Origin: Pseudomonadales bacterium
GTDB lineage: Bacteria; Pseudomonadota; Gammaproteobacteria; Pseudomonadales; DC-out160
Reading direction: 5' to 3'
DNA: 64,000 nucleotides
Assembly (NCBI GenBank): GCA_019090455.1
Contig: JAHRWA010000032.1
Span: 124,001-188,000 of the forward strand
In this document: piece by piece, positions 28,673 to 37,272 of the stretch
Layout of the letters: every line of letters starts with the position of its first letter
How positions within the stretch are numbered: position 1 is the stretch's first letter
Notes under the pieces: model-generated
What the model was told of the DNA's origin: nothing
The model's database searches: none
The model's input: the letters and a program-made list of their open reading frames with translations, nothing else
Position numbers and translations under genes: made by a program

Positions 28673-28987
28673 ATGATGAATGAGGACGTTAAGACATTAG
28701 CAGTGGAATTGCTAGACAAGGAATACAGCGTCTCTTGCCCAGCAGGAGAAGAAGAAGATTTACGTCTGTCCGCCCAATATCTAGATGAAAAAATGCGAGA
28801 AATCCGCTTACATGGAAAAACTGTAGGCCTGGAACGAATCGCTGTTATGACGGCCTTGAACTTGGCCCACGAGCTATTACAAAGCAAAAAAGAACAAAAT
28901 CGACTAACTAAAAACTCACAAGAACAGCTCACTCGCTTAATGAACAAACTGGATACCGCAATATCTGAATCTTCAGAATCCAAATAG
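28673..28987 (+). CDS. zapA: Cell division protein ZapA
   Basis: ZapA bundles FtsZ protofilaments at the division site. The 104-residue protein has the N-terminal domain motif VELLDKEYSVSCPAGEEEDL and AQYLDEKMREIR, then the dimerising helix LERIAVMTALNLAHELL and a C-terminal coiled coil. The start may be this ATG or the one at 28676. It is followed by 6S RNA and the 5-formyl-THF cyclo-ligase gene, the zapA-ssrS-ygfA block shared by most gammaproteobacteria. Confidence 0.95.
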   Translation: MMNEDVKTLAVELLDKEYSVSCPAGEEEDLRLSAQYLDEKMREIRLHGKTVGLERIAVMTALNLAHELLQSKKEQNRLTKNSQEQLTRLMNKLDTAISESSESK

Positions 28988-29054
28988 CGCTTGAATCCAA
29001 AAAAATCAAGAAATCGAGTAAAAAAGATTAACTTTCAACGACTCAATCTTGCGT

Positions 29055-29060
29055 TATAAT
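29055..29060 (+). promoter_or_regulatory. -10 box of the 6S RNA promoter
   Basis: TATAAT is a perfect sigma-70 -10 hexamer seven bases upstream of the predicted 6S RNA start. A TTTCAA at 29033-29038 is a weak -35 candidate with a 16-base spacer. Confidence 0.7.
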
Positions 29061-29066
29061 AAAAGA

Positions 29067-29250
29067 CGATGTCTCCTGGGGTGTATGCCACTCTGACTAT
29101 GTCCTCGAGCCGATGAATTACTTTTCGGGGGTTTCTCGCTTGCGCTGTTGTGCATGTCCGCTTGACGGAAAGCCTGATGCTCATCAGAAACCACCACCTT
29201 GAACCTCTGGGTTCAAGGGCTTACGTTAGAAGCGGCACTCTGGGAACATC
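29067..29250 (+). ncRNA. ssrS: 6S RNA
   Basis: 6S RNA binds RNA polymerase sigma-70 holoenzyme in stationary phase by mimicking an open promoter. The conserved pieces are all here in order: CTCCTGGGGTGTATGCCA at the 5' side, GTCCTCGAGCCGATGAA, the central-bubble region with GCATGTCCGCTTGACGGAAAGCCTGATG, and CTTGAACCTCTGGGTTCAAGGGCTTACG, closed by GCGGCACTCTGGGAACATCG that pairs with the 5' end. Length is about 184 bases and the ends are estimated. It lies in the conserved place between zapA and ygfA and is probably processed from a longer transcript that includes ygfA. Confidence 0.93.
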
Positions 29251-29300
29251 GACCTTCTCTTCAACCCCCTCCTTTATCAAACAGTAAACTCAATCGACAA

Positions 29301-29906
29301 ATGATGCTTTCCGCCCCGACTAACACTCAATCCAAAACCGACATCCGACAATACATGCGCAAACAGCGCAGCAAACTCAGCAAAGGCGAACAGAAACTCG
29401 CTGCACTAGCGCTAAAAAAACAGTTACTGCGTCACCCTGTCTTTATTCGGTCTCAAAGAATTGCTTTTTATCTCGCTAACGACAATGAAATTGACCCAAT
29501 GCCACTACTTCAGACAGCCTGGGCAATGGGAAAACAATGTTATCTGCCTGTACTCCACCCTTTAAAGTCAGGTCATCTTTTATTTAGTCGTTACCGTAAA
29601 CACGACAAATTAATTAAAAACAGGTATGGCATAGCGGAACCGAGAATAAGGCGTCAGGACCAACTTAAGAGTAGTGCGCTTGACTTAGTTTTAACCCCCC
29701 TCGTTGCCTTTGACAACCAAGGGAATCGATTAGGAATGGGTGGGGGATACTATGATCGAACTTTCTACGAACGGAACAACAGGCGTCGTTTCAAACCTAT
29801 ACTTATCGGACTCTCTCACGAATGCCAAAAAGTGGATCGATTAGCGGTAGATAGCTGGGATATTCCCGTTACTGCAATCATGACAGATCGGCAAATATAT
29901 CAGTGA
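29301..29906 (+). CDS. fthC: 5-formyltetrahydrofolate cyclo-ligase
   Basis: Also called YgfA, this enzyme turns 5-formyl-THF into 5,10-methenyl-THF using ATP. The 201-residue protein shows KTDIRQYMRKQRSKLS at the start, the IAFYLANDNEIDPMPLL block, and the C-terminal NRLGMGGGYYDRTF motif, which is characteristic. I start at 29301 (or the ATG at 29304), because the open frame further upstream runs through the 6S RNA. The pairing with 6S RNA is conserved. The role fits the nearby glycine cleavage genes, which also feed one-carbon folates, though linkage is only by position. Confidence 0.94.
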   Translation: MMLSAPTNTQSKTDIRQYMRKQRSKLSKGEQKLAALALKKQLLRHPVFIRSQRIAFYLANDNEIDPMPLLQTAWAMGKQCYLPVLHPLKSGHLLFSRYRKHDKLIKNRYGIAEPRIRRQDQLKSSALDLVLTPLVAFDNQGNRLGMGGGYYDRTFYERNNRRRFKPILIGLSHECQKVDRLAVDSWDIPVTAIMTDRQIYQ

Positions 29907-29913
29907 AGCTCCA

Positions 29914-30480
29914 CTACACACAAAGATCGTCGTCTAACTTCATGCCTTCATCAAGTTGAACACCAAAAGTATTAAGCACCATAGACACAAGGTTATATTG
30001 ACCCGCAGTAAAAACAATATCCATGAGCTGCTGCGTCGAAAAATGTTTCTCCAATTTTTTCCAAGTCACATCAGAAACAAAAGCATCGCTGTGCAACTCG
30101 TCCGTTGCTTTTAGTAACAAATGCTCTCGGCTCGTCCAAAAGTTTTCATCTGGACCCAGCTTTATATGTTCAATTTCTTCATCATTTAAATCGGAATCTT
30201 TAGCAATAACAACATGTTGACCCCATTCATACCCGGACTTGCACTGCCACCCCATTCTCAATATTACAATTTCCCTATCGCGCTTAGAAAGAGAAGATTT
30301 ACCCATAATATGATTGGCGAAAACCATCCAACGTTTAGCTAAACTGGGATGATGAACCAGCGTTTTGAATATATTTAGAATTTTGCCGTCCATACTGGCT
30401 TTACCCATAGCGGCAAGCTGTTCTGCATTCCAATCTGATTTTTCAACGGGCTTTACCCTAGGAATTTTCAGTCTCATCAA
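29914..30480 (-). CDS. Carboxymuconolactone decarboxylase (AhpD-like) family protein
   Basis: A 188-residue all-helical protein of the carboxymuconolactone decarboxylase family. The core segment LSKRDREIVILRMGWQCKSGYEWGQHVVIAK has the single Cys and the His that in AhpD-like relatives belong to a CxxC...H peroxidase centre; only one Cys is kept, so AhpD-type thiol peroxidase activity is unlikely. Similar proteins are common beside catabolic genes of uncertain function. It converges with ygfA leaving only seven bases and shows no clear terminator. The specific reaction is unknown. Confidence 0.8.
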   Translation of the reverse strand: MMRLKIPRVKPVEKSDWNAEQLAAMGKASMDGKILNIFKTLVHHPSLAKRWMVFANHIMGKSSLSKRDREIVILRMGWQCKSGYEWGQHVVIAKDSDLNDEEIEHIKLGPDENFWTSREHLLLKATDELHSDAFVSDVTWKKLEKHFSTQQLMDIVFTAGQYNLVSMVLNTFGVQLDEGMKLDDDLCV

Positions 30481-30801
30481 ACAAGTCCTCGATCATTAAT
30501 TAAGAAAGTGTGTAATGTCTTACACATAGCCAAATTGGATAATACAAATTAAAACACACTTATACCGAGATTTACATCAAGGCGCTATGAATACAATTAG
30601 GCAGACTTGCCAAATAGATCTCACACACGAAATGTCGCTCAAGAATTGAAGCTAAGAAAGGACAACAATAAAACGATGGGGCGCTGAACTACTAAGTAAA
30701 AGCTATCTGTGACGCCTAATAACGGGATAATGAACAAGCTGAGGTCACGAAAAGCGACTCGAAATACTGAATTAGATAAACAGTTCTACACTAAAGTGTG
30801 A
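30481..30801. other. Gap, no supported gene
   Basis: About 321 AT-rich bases between a carboxymuconolactone decarboxylase-like gene and a small membrane-protein gene. I see no ORF of note and no clear hairpin. Confidence 0.6.
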
Positions 30802-30927
30802 TTAGCGAATAGCTATCTGCTGGGCAACTTCCTCAGGGTCAGAACTGCCCAAAGTATAATTACTCACTAATACGCCAACACTAAAAATAGCAACTAAGAC
30901 CAAAAGAAAATCAGGTTTCTTCTTCAT
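30802..30927 (-). CDS. Small single-span membrane protein, 41 residues
   Basis: A complete short reading frame with an ATG at 30927 and AGAGGG eight to nine bases upstream. The product begins MKKKPDFLL, has one hydrophobic span of about 19 residues (LLVLVAIFSVGVLVSNYTL), then a short acidic tail ending QQIAIR. The positive N-terminus before the span and negative tail suggest N-in, C-out insertion. It is too short to have been found by a usual ORF cutoff. It lies alone between two minus-strand genes, 366 bases after ilvA ends. I do not know its function; small proteins of this kind are often regulatory or complex subunits. Confidence 0.6.
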   Translation of the reverse strand: MKKKPDFLLVLVAIFSVGVLVSNYTLGSSDPEEVAQQIAIR

Positions 30928-31293
30928 ATCATATAGCCCTCTATCGTATAAGGACCATGCTCTTTCATCACCTGAACGTTATAACGCATTATTTTTGAAC
31001 AACTTTTCATATAACTCACTATACCTTGATCTAAACCGACTCCGACCTAATCAAGGTCTATAAAGTCTTTCAATTTCATACTCATACAATAACAATACTA
31101 GACTAGGTTAAAAAATTAACAATAAGGCATTAGGCTATATATACTCAATACGTGCGGTAGTTCACATAGTTAATTAGAAAAATTACCAAAACAATAAGAG
31201 TCACTCTTTTTCTTCGATCAATTTACCCGCTCTTGGGTAAATTCGTGCCTTATGTATTATTCGTTATCTCTATACGCGCTATTTACGACAATG
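30928..31293. other. Gap downstream of ilvA
   Basis: About 366 AT-rich bases. It contains a nine-base-pair hairpin at 31220-31243 and presumably the promoter of the small membrane protein near its left end (TTATACGAT at 30943-30951 reads as a possible -10 on the minus strand). No gene was recognised. Confidence 0.5.
31220..31243. terminator. Hairpin after ilvA, no T-tract
   Basis: AATTTACCC-GCTCTT-GGGTAAATT is a perfect nine-base-pair stem with a six-base loop, about 50 bases beyond the ilvA stop. There is no adjacent T-run on the ilvA strand, so its role as terminator is uncertain. Confidence 0.4.
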
Positions 31294-32814
31294 TTAGTTA
31301 AGAAATGCTTTATACGCAGGATTGTCAGTCTCTTCCCAATATCGATAACCCAGCTCTTGTAAGAACTGCTTAAATTCTTTTTTTGATTTGGATGCCGGCT
31401 CCATTTGCAAACCGACTAATACTCGCCCAAATGCAGCGCCATGGTTGCGATAATGGAACAGAGTTATATTCCACCTATTACCTAAAGCATGCAAGAACCG
31501 CATTAACGCACCGGGTCGCTCAGGAAATTCAAATCGAAATATCTCTTCGTGGAGAACAAACTGTGCTCTGCCTCCCACAAGATGGCGCACATGTAATTTA
31601 GCCATCTCGTTATCCGATATATCCGTTACCGAATAACCCTTCGCCCTTAAATGCTCCATCAAACCCGGTAGTTCCGTCTCTCTATCAGCCAAACGAACAC
31701 CGAGAAATACTTGAGCCTTTTTGTCGTCTGCATAGCGATAATTAAATTCGGTGATACTTCGCTTACCTAACAAACGGCAGAAATTTCGAAAACTCCCTAT
31801 TTTTTCAGGAATAGAAACCACTAGTAACGCTTCTCTCTTCTCCCCCAATTCTGTTCTTTCTGAGATATGCCGTAGACGATCAAAATTAACGTTGGCGCCA
31901 CTATCAATAGCGATCAATGTTTCATTTTTAATACCCGTTTTCTCCACATACTTTTTCAAGCCCGCTACAGCCAAAGCCCCAGCCGGTTCGGTGATGGACC
32001 GCGTATCGTCAAAAATATCTTTTATGGCAGCACAAATTTCATCTGTGGACGCAGTAATAACATCGTCGACACACTTTTTCGCTATTCGAAATGGCTCTTT
32101 TCCAATCGTCGCCACAGCAACTCCATCAGCAAAAAGTCCGACTTCCGGTAACGTCACTCTGCGCCCTTTATCCAGCGCCGCCGAGAGACAGGCAGAATCA
32201 TCCGATTCCACACCAATCACTTTTATCTCGGGTCGCAAATATTTAACATAGGCCGCTATTCCTGCAATCAACCCACCGCCACCTACCGGCACAAACAACG
32301 CATGAATAGGCTTCGTATATTGGCGCAGCAACTCCATGGCAATGGTTCCTTGGCCAGCAATCACATCAGGATCATCGTAAGGGTGCACATAGGTATACCC
32401 TTTATCCTTCATTATCTTTAACGAATGCTCATGAGCCTCATCAAAAGTGTCGCCAAAAAGAACCACTTTGGCGCCATAATGCTTCACTGCACGTATTTTA
32501 ATACCAGGGGTGGTCTTGGGCATGACGATAACGGCCTTAATCCCCAAACGCTGAGCTACCAAAGACAAACCTTGAGCGTGATTGCCCGCCGAAGCGGTTA
32601 TCACTCCGATTTGGCGCTCTTCATCAGTTAAGTTAACTACCTTGTTATAAGCCCCACGTAATTTAAAGGAGAAGACCGGCTGTAAATCCTCTCGCTTTAG
32701 TAAAACCTGATTATCCAAGCGCTGGGACAAATGAGAAGCAAGATCGAGAGGTGTTTCGATAGCCACATCATACACATTGGCTTCTAGAATTCGTTTGACG
32801 TATTTATTGGGCAT
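31294..32814 (-). CDS. ilvA: Threonine ammonia-lyase, biosynthetic (IlvA)
   Basis: IlvA deaminates threonine to 2-oxobutanoate for isoleucine synthesis. The 506-residue length, with an N-terminal PLP domain and a C-terminal pair of ACT-like regulatory domains, fits the biosynthetic rather than the catabolic TdcB type. PLP lysine is in FSFKLRGAYN near residue 50; the phosphate loop is VGGGGLIAGIA near 178. The regulatory half (from about 325) has EKIGSFRNFCRLLG and ERPGALMRFLHALG repeats that sense isoleucine. It is divergent from rpiA, the same pairing seen in Pseudomonas (ilvA1-rpiA). Confidence 0.96.
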   Translation of the reverse strand: MPNKYVKRILEANVYDVAIETPLDLASHLSQRLDNQVLLKREDLQPVFSFKLRGAYNKVVNLTDEERQIGVITASAGNHAQGLSLVAQRLGIKAVIVMPKTTPGIKIRAVKHYGAKVVLFGDTFDEAHEHSLKIMKDKGYTYVHPYDDPDVIAGQGTIAMELLRQYTKPIHALFVPVGGGGLIAGIAAYVKYLRPEIKVIGVESDDSACLSAALDKGRRVTLPEVGLFADGVAVATIGKEPFRIAKKCVDDVITASTDEICAAIKDIFDDTRSITEPAGALAVAGLKKYVEKTGIKNETLIAIDSGANVNFDRLRHISERTELGEKREALLVVSIPEKIGSFRNFCRLLGKRSITEFNYRYADDKKAQVFLGVRLADRETELPGLMEHLRAKGYSVTDISDNEMAKLHVRHLVGGRAQFVLHEEIFRFEFPERPGALMRFLHALGNRWNITLFHYRNHGAAFGRVLVGLQMEPASKSKKEFKQFLQELGYRYWEETDNPAYKAFLN

Positions 32815-32955
32815 ATTCTGCTACAGGCATAGGGAATTTGACTATTCTTTTGGAATTTAGATGGGATAATACATAATAGCGAGTTTCTTGGGCATTGTAA
32901 CGAATCGACATAACATGACTCGAGATCAGCACCTAAATTCAGAAGGGCAAACAGT

Positions 32956-33636
32956 ATGAGCACCTCACTTTCAAAACAAGACCAACTCAAAAAACAAGTA
33001 GCCGAAGCAGCCCTCGCTTACGTTGAAGAAGACACTATCGTTGGTGTGGGCACCGGTTCAACGGCGAATTTTTTTATTGACGGTCTCGCCACTATTAAAC
33101 ATAAAATTGAAGGCACTGTTGCCAGCTCAGAGGCCACTGCAGCACGACTAAAATCACACGGCATTCCTGTTTACGAGCTAAATGCGGTGGATGAAATTCC
33201 TGTTTACGTTGACGGCGCAGATGAAGCAGATCGCTATCTCAACTTAATCAAAGGCGGTGGCGGTGCTTTAACGCGAGAAAAAATTATTGCGGCAGTAGCA
33301 AAGACGTTTGTCTGCATAGCAGATCAAAGTAAAAAAGTTGAGGTCTTAGGCAACTATCCTCTGCCTATCGAAGTGATCCCCATGGCTCGCAGTCACGTCG
33401 CCAGAAAAATCGTAGCTTTGGGCGGAGATCCCGTCTACCGAAATGGATTCGTGACCGATAACGGCAATATAATTTTAGACATTCACAACATGTCCATCTC
33501 ACAGCCAGCAACCCTAGAAGCACAAATCAACAATATTGTCGGAGTCGTAACGAATGGACTATTCGCTAACCGAGGAGCCGATATTTTATTACTCGGTGCG
33601 GAAAATGGCGTAGAAACCCTGAATAGAGATGACTAA
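32956..33636 (+). CDS. rpiA: Ribose-5-phosphate isomerase A
   Basis: RpiA interconverts ribose 5-phosphate and ribulose 5-phosphate. The 226-residue protein has the conserved [41 protein letters not shown] (catalytic Asp/Lys/Glu) and the [12 protein letters not shown]-terminal block. AAGGG lies about eight bases before the ATG. It is divergent from ilvA and converges on a fumarylacetoacetate hydrolase-family gene, with a 13-base-pair hairpin spanning the junction. Together with rpe elsewhere in the window it covers the non-oxidative isomerase steps. Confidence 0.96.
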   Translation: MSTSLSKQDQLKKQVAEAALAYVEEDTIVGVGTGSTANFFIDGLATIKHKIEGTVASSEATAARLKSHGIPVYELNAVDEIPVYVDGADEADRYLNLIKGGGGALTREKIIAAVAKTFVCIADQSKKVEVLGNYPLPIEVIPMARSHVARKIVALGGDPVYRNGFVTDNGNIILDIHNMSISQPATLEAQINNIVGVVTNGLFANRGADILLLGAENGVETLNRDD

Positions 33637-33686
33637 CCTTCTACCAAAAACTCAATTTAGCTTAAGCCCATTCGTGACACGCATTC

Positions 33687-33717
33687 ACCCAAACCTCTAC
33701 GCAATAGAGGTTTGGGT
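33687..33717. terminator. 13-bp hairpin between rpiA and FAH-family gene
   Basis: ACCCAAACCTCTA-CGCAA-TAGAGGTTTGGGT is a perfect 13-base-pair stem with a five-base loop. It contains the stop codon of the convergent hydrolase gene (33697-33699) and has no T-tract on either side, so it is probably a bidirectional 3' end or stabilising structure. Confidence 0.55.
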
Positions 33718-34371
33718 CACTAGCTCTGATCGACCCTCATGATACAAACTCAACGTTAATCTATCACCACTATTGAGGGCTGCAACACCCGCGGGGGTTC
33801 CCGTCATCACAATATCCCCAGGCTCCAGCGTAAAAAAGCCAGACATGTAGGCAATCTGTTCATTGATAGAATAGAGCATCTGCTCAACATTTCCTTTTTG
33901 TCTGACCGCCCCGTTCACCTCCAATATCACTCCCAAAGTGGAAGGAGCATTAATCTCCACGCTATTTATAAACGTTGACATAGGACATGCACCATCAAAT
34001 GATTTCGCCACCTCCCATGGATGCCCCTTTTCCTTCAAGCGACTTTGCAAGTCTCTGAGCGTTAGATCCAACCCCACCCCATAACCCCCAATAATTTCCG
34101 GTACGATTTGCGGGGCAATCTTGTGGGCGCGCTGAGAAATCAACACCGATATTTCCGCTTCATGATGGCAAGCACCCTGTCCCTGTGGAAGGATGATCGG
34201 TTGCTCAAAATCCACCAATGCTGTTTTGGGCTTAAGAAATAAAATCGGTTCAGAAGGAATAGGGTTGTTCAACTCCTTAGCATGTGCCGCATAATTGCGG
34301 CCAATACAAATCACTTTACCCGCAGGTAATCCCGTCTCAATACCATCAATCCAACGGCTCACATAGGGCAT
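33697..34371 (-). CDS. Fumarylacetoacetate hydrolase family protein
   Basis: A 224-residue FAH-fold metal-dependent enzyme; relatives are acylpyruvases, oxaloacetate decarboxylases/tautomerases and ureidoglycolate-like hydrolases. Metal site residues are visible in CHHEAEISVLI (Glu-Glu pattern), GYGVGLDLTLRDLQ (Asp) and WEVAKSFDGACP. The N-terminus KVICIGRNYAAHAKEL and C-terminal GDIVMTGTPAGV are family markers. The last codons lie inside a 13-base-pair hairpin shared with rpiA. It precedes a D-2-hydroxyacid dehydrogenase-type gene 55 bases upstream on the same strand, so the two may be an operon. Substrate not assignable. Confidence 0.88.
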   Translation of the reverse strand: MPYVSRWIDGIETGLPAGKVICIGRNYAAHAKELNNPIPSEPILFLKPKTALVDFEQPIILPQGQGACHHEAEISVLISQRAHKIAPQIVPEIIGGYGVGLDLTLRDLQSRLKEKGHPWEVAKSFDGACPMSTFINSVEINAPSTLGVILEVNGAVRQKGNVEQMLYSINEQIAYMSGFFTLEPGDIVMTGTPAGVAALNSGDRLTLSLYHEGRSELVTQTSIA

Positions 34372-34426
34372 ACTCAGACCTTAATTATATGCGTTAGTTA
34401 TATGCGTAAAGTTAAAAAAAACCCAC

Positions 34427-35821
34427 CTAATCAAAAATCTTCCCAGGATTCATAATTCCATTAGGATCAAATACCTTCTTCATTGCTCGCATATAAGCAA
34501 TCTCTGTACTCGAACGGGTATAATTCAAATAGTCTTTCTTTATCAATCCCACACCATGCTCGGCTGAGACACTGCCACCGTATTTCTTCACTATTTCAAA
34601 AACCCACTGACTGACCTTGGCACACTGATTAAAAAAATCATCTCGTGGTAAATCATCCGGCTTCAATATATTCAAGTGCACGTTACCGTCTCCGATATGG
34701 CCAAACCAAATAATCTCAAAATCAGGATAATGCTCCCCCACTACAGCATCCACTTCATTCAGAAATTCAGGCACCTTTGATACACACACTGCGATATCAT
34801 TTTTGTAGGGCGTAAAAACCGAAATCGTTTCACTAATATCTTCTCGTAAACGCCATAGCGCTTTCGCTTGCGCCTCACTTTGACTCATTACGCCATCGGT
34901 TACCCATCCCTGTTCCACCGAATGTTCGAACAGAGCCATCACCTCTTCTTCATTCTCTTCGGTTTGCACTTCGTACTCAAGCAAGGCGTAAAGAGGCGCG
35001 ACGCCGTCAAAAGGCCTTTTCACATCACCATTGTCAACAACATGCTTTAGCGCCTTTTCGGAGAAAAACTCAAAGGCCGTCAGATCAATTTTCTGCTGAA
35101 ACGCACCCAAGACATTCATAATCGATTCAAAATCAGGTACACCCAACACCAGTACCGACAACTGTTTCGGCGGTCGAGTCAATCGGATCGTCGCATCTGT
35201 CACAAACCCCAGCGTGCCCTCGGCACCAATGAAAAGATGCCTTAAATCATAGCCCGTGGCATTTTTCGTTAGCCCATTATTGAGTTCTAATATCTCCCCT
35301 TCACCCGTCACCACAGTGAGACCCGCAACCCAATCCCGAGTCAGGCCATAACGAATCACCTTAATCCCACCTGCATTAGTCGAAATATTCCCCCCAATTT
35401 GACTGGAGCCACTGGAGGCGAAATCCACGGGATACATTAACCCTTGCTCTTCCGCAAACCCCTGCAATTGTTCTGTAATGACGCCAGCCTGGCACCGTAG
35501 AGTGCGATCCACGGGATTAAAATCACTAATCGTATTCATATAATCAAAAGCCACCACCACTTCACCTTTTGCAGCTACAGCCCCACCACTGAGACCCGTT
35601 CGACCTCCTGAAGGCACCAAGGCAATGGAATGCTCGTTGGCAAAATGGACTATCGCCTGAACTTGCTCACGAGAGGAGGGAAACACGATGGCTAGGGGGG
35701 CGGGGTCAACCACTTTGGTCCAATCTCGGCCAAATAACTGCAAGCTATCCGCATCAGTTCTGCACTTGCCATCATCTACCAAAGACCGTAATTGTTTAAT
35801 AACATGTTCGTTTTCTTGCAT
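34427..35821 (-). CDS. FAD-binding D-2-hydroxyglutarate dehydrogenase-type oxidoreductase
   Basis: A 464-residue flavoprotein of the GlcD/D-2-hydroxyglutarate dehydrogenase family. The FAD motif PSGGRTGLSGGAV is near residues 58-70, ISTNAGGIKVIRYG near 146, the metal/substrate region HIGDGNVHLN near 372, and the C-terminal SAEHGVG near 416. It is divergent from serA. In Pseudomonas the matching neighbour of serA is known to oxidise D-2-hydroxyglutarate made by SerA when it uses 2-oxoglutarate, so that role is likely here, though a D-lactate or glycolate specificity cannot be excluded by sequence alone. Confidence 0.88.
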   Translation of the reverse strand: MQENEHVIKQLRSLVDDGKCRTDADSLQLFGRDWTKVVDPAPLAIVFPSSREQVQAIVHFANEHSIALVPSGGRTGLSGGAVAAKGEVVVAFDYMNTISDFNPVDRTLRCQAGVITEQLQGFAEEQGLMYPVDFASSGSSQIGGNISTNAGGIKVIRYGLTRDWVAGLTVVTGEGEILELNNGLTKNATGYDLRHLFIGAEGTLGFVTDATIRLTRPPKQLSVLVLGVPDFESIMNVLGAFQQKIDLTAFEFFSEKALKHVVDNGDVKRPFDGVAPLYALLEYEVQTEENEEEVMALFEHSVEQGWVTDGVMSQSEAQAKALWRLREDISETISVFTPYKNDIAVCVSKVPEFLNEVDAVVGEHYPDFEIIWFGHIGDGNVHLNILKPDDLPRDDFFNQCAKVSQWVFEIVKKYGGSVSAEHGVGLIKKDYLNYTRSSTEIAYMRAMKKVFDPNGIMNPGKIFD

Positions 35822-35995
35822 ACTAAAATATAGCCTGAATTATTTGGGGATCTGATTCTCGTGACCTGAGGATTATACTGACTAATATGTTACCATACGC
35901 GGCTTTCCTCCGCCCCCGTGGAACATAATCACATTAGCTAATCACCGCTAATGCATTCGACTATTGATTCACTCAAAATCTCGGTTCACACAAAA

Positions 35996-37225
35996 ATGGC
36001 TAAAACGTCTTTAGGTAAAGATAAGATTCGGATTCTTCTTCTAGAAGGAGTTCACCCCTCAGCAGTAGAAAACTTCGAAGCGGCAGGTTATGCCAATATC
36101 GAATACATCAAAACAGCGCTACCCGAACAAGAGCTAAAGGAAAAGATCAAAGACGCGCATTTTGTGGGGATTCGCTCCCGCACTCAGTTAACTCAACCTA
36201 TTTTCGATGCAGCCGAGAAACTCATGTCTGTAGGTTGCTTTTGTATTGGGACAAATCAAGTCGATACAAAAGCCGCGCTATTACGCGGAATTCCCGTTTT
36301 CAATGCGCCTTATTCCAATACCCGAAGCGTGGCAGAGCTTGTCCTAGGTGAAGCTATTATATTAATGCGCGGTGTTGCTGAAAAGAACGCACTGGCACAC
36401 AGAGGTATTTGGCAGAAAAGCGCCGCTAAATCTTACGAAATTCGCGGTAAGACTTTGGCCATCATCGGATACGGTAGTATCGGGTCACAACTTAGCGTGT
36501 TAGCCGAGTCATTAGGAATGAAGGTGAAATTCTATGACACCGTAACCAAGCTACCGCTGGGAAATGCAGAACAAGTCTCCGACCTACACCAGCTATTAAG
36601 CATCAGTGATGTTGTTAGCCTACATGTACCGGAAACCAAAAATACTCAAAACATGTTTGGCAAAAAAGAATTCGACGTCATCAAGAAGGACGCTATCCTA
36701 ATTAATGCATCGAGAGGCAGTGTCGTCGATATTGACGCACTCGCTACTTCGCTACGAAACAAGCACTTGTTAGGCGCTGCCATTGATGTTTTCCCAGTAG
36801 AACCACGATCCAACGATGATGAGTTTATCTCCCCCCTCAGAGAGTTTAACAATGTCATTCTCACACCTCATGTCGGCGGCAGTACACTTGAGGCTCAGGA
36901 AAACATAGGCGTAGAAGTCTCCGAGAAATTTATTAAGTACAGCGACAACGGTTCCACTATTACTTCAGTAAACTTTCCTGAAGCCGCATTGCCGCTACAT
37001 GAAAACGTGCACCGACTATTACATATTCATGAAAATAAGCCCGGCGTACTATCAGAGATAAATCACATATTCTCAGAAAACAGTATTAACATTTCATCCC
37101 AGTTTCTACAGACCAACGATAAAGTGGGTTACGTGGTTATTGATGTGGAAGCGGAATACAGTGAATTAGCTTTGACTAAATTAAGAGGGATTACCGGGAC
37201 GATTAAGACGAGAGTATTATTCTAA
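35996..37225 (+). CDS. serA: D-3-phosphoglycerate dehydrogenase
   Basis: SerA commits 3-phosphoglycerate to serine synthesis and can also reduce 2-oxoglutarate to D-2-hydroxyglutarate. From the ATG at 35996 the protein has 409 residues and aligns from end to end with the E. coli enzyme (MAKTSLGKDKIRILLLEG). The NAD motif is GYGSIGSQL near residue 158; catalytic Arg is in INASRG, Glu in the following helix and His in LTPHVGGST; a C-terminal ACT domain (HENKPGVLSEINHIF) carries serine feedback. An upstream in-frame ATG at 35951 lacks a ribosome site. It is divergent from the D-2-hydroxyglutarate dehydrogenase gene and converges on an RND exporter. Confidence 0.97.
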   Translation: MAKTSLGKDKIRILLLEGVHPSAVENFEAAGYANIEYIKTALPEQELKEKIKDAHFVGIRSRTQLTQPIFDAAEKLMSVGCFCIGTNQVDTKAALLRGIPVFNAPYSNTRSVAELVLGEAIILMRGVAEKNALAHRGIWQKSAAKSYEIRGKTLAIIGYGSIGSQLSVLAESLGMKVKFYDTVTKLPLGNAEQVSDLHQLLSISDVVSLHVPETKNTQNMFGKKEFDVIKKDAILINASRGSVVDIDALATSLRNKHLLGAAIDVFPVEPRSNDDEFISPLREFNNVILTPHVGGSTLEAQENIGVEVSEKFIKYSDNGSTITSVNFPEAALPLHENVHRLLHIHENKPGVLSEINHIFSENSINISSQFLQTNDKVGYVVIDVEAEYSELALTKLRGITGTIKTRVLF

Positions 37226-37233
37226 CCTTCAAC

Positions 37234-37262
37234 ACGGATCGAACCTCCAGGGTCCGATCCGT
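37234..37262. terminator. Hairpin between serA and the RND gene
   Basis: ACGGATCG and CGATCCGT form an eight-base-pair stem around a 13-base loop that can pair further. It lies nine bases after serA and 11 bases before the end of the convergent exporter gene. No T-tract follows on either strand. Confidence 0.5.
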
Positions 37263-37272
37263 CACCTACTTT

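Noticed and set aside
29199..29300. Upstream extension of the 5-formyl-THF cyclo-ligase frame
   Set aside because: These codons overlap the end of 6S RNA; family comparison supports a start at 29301 or 29304.
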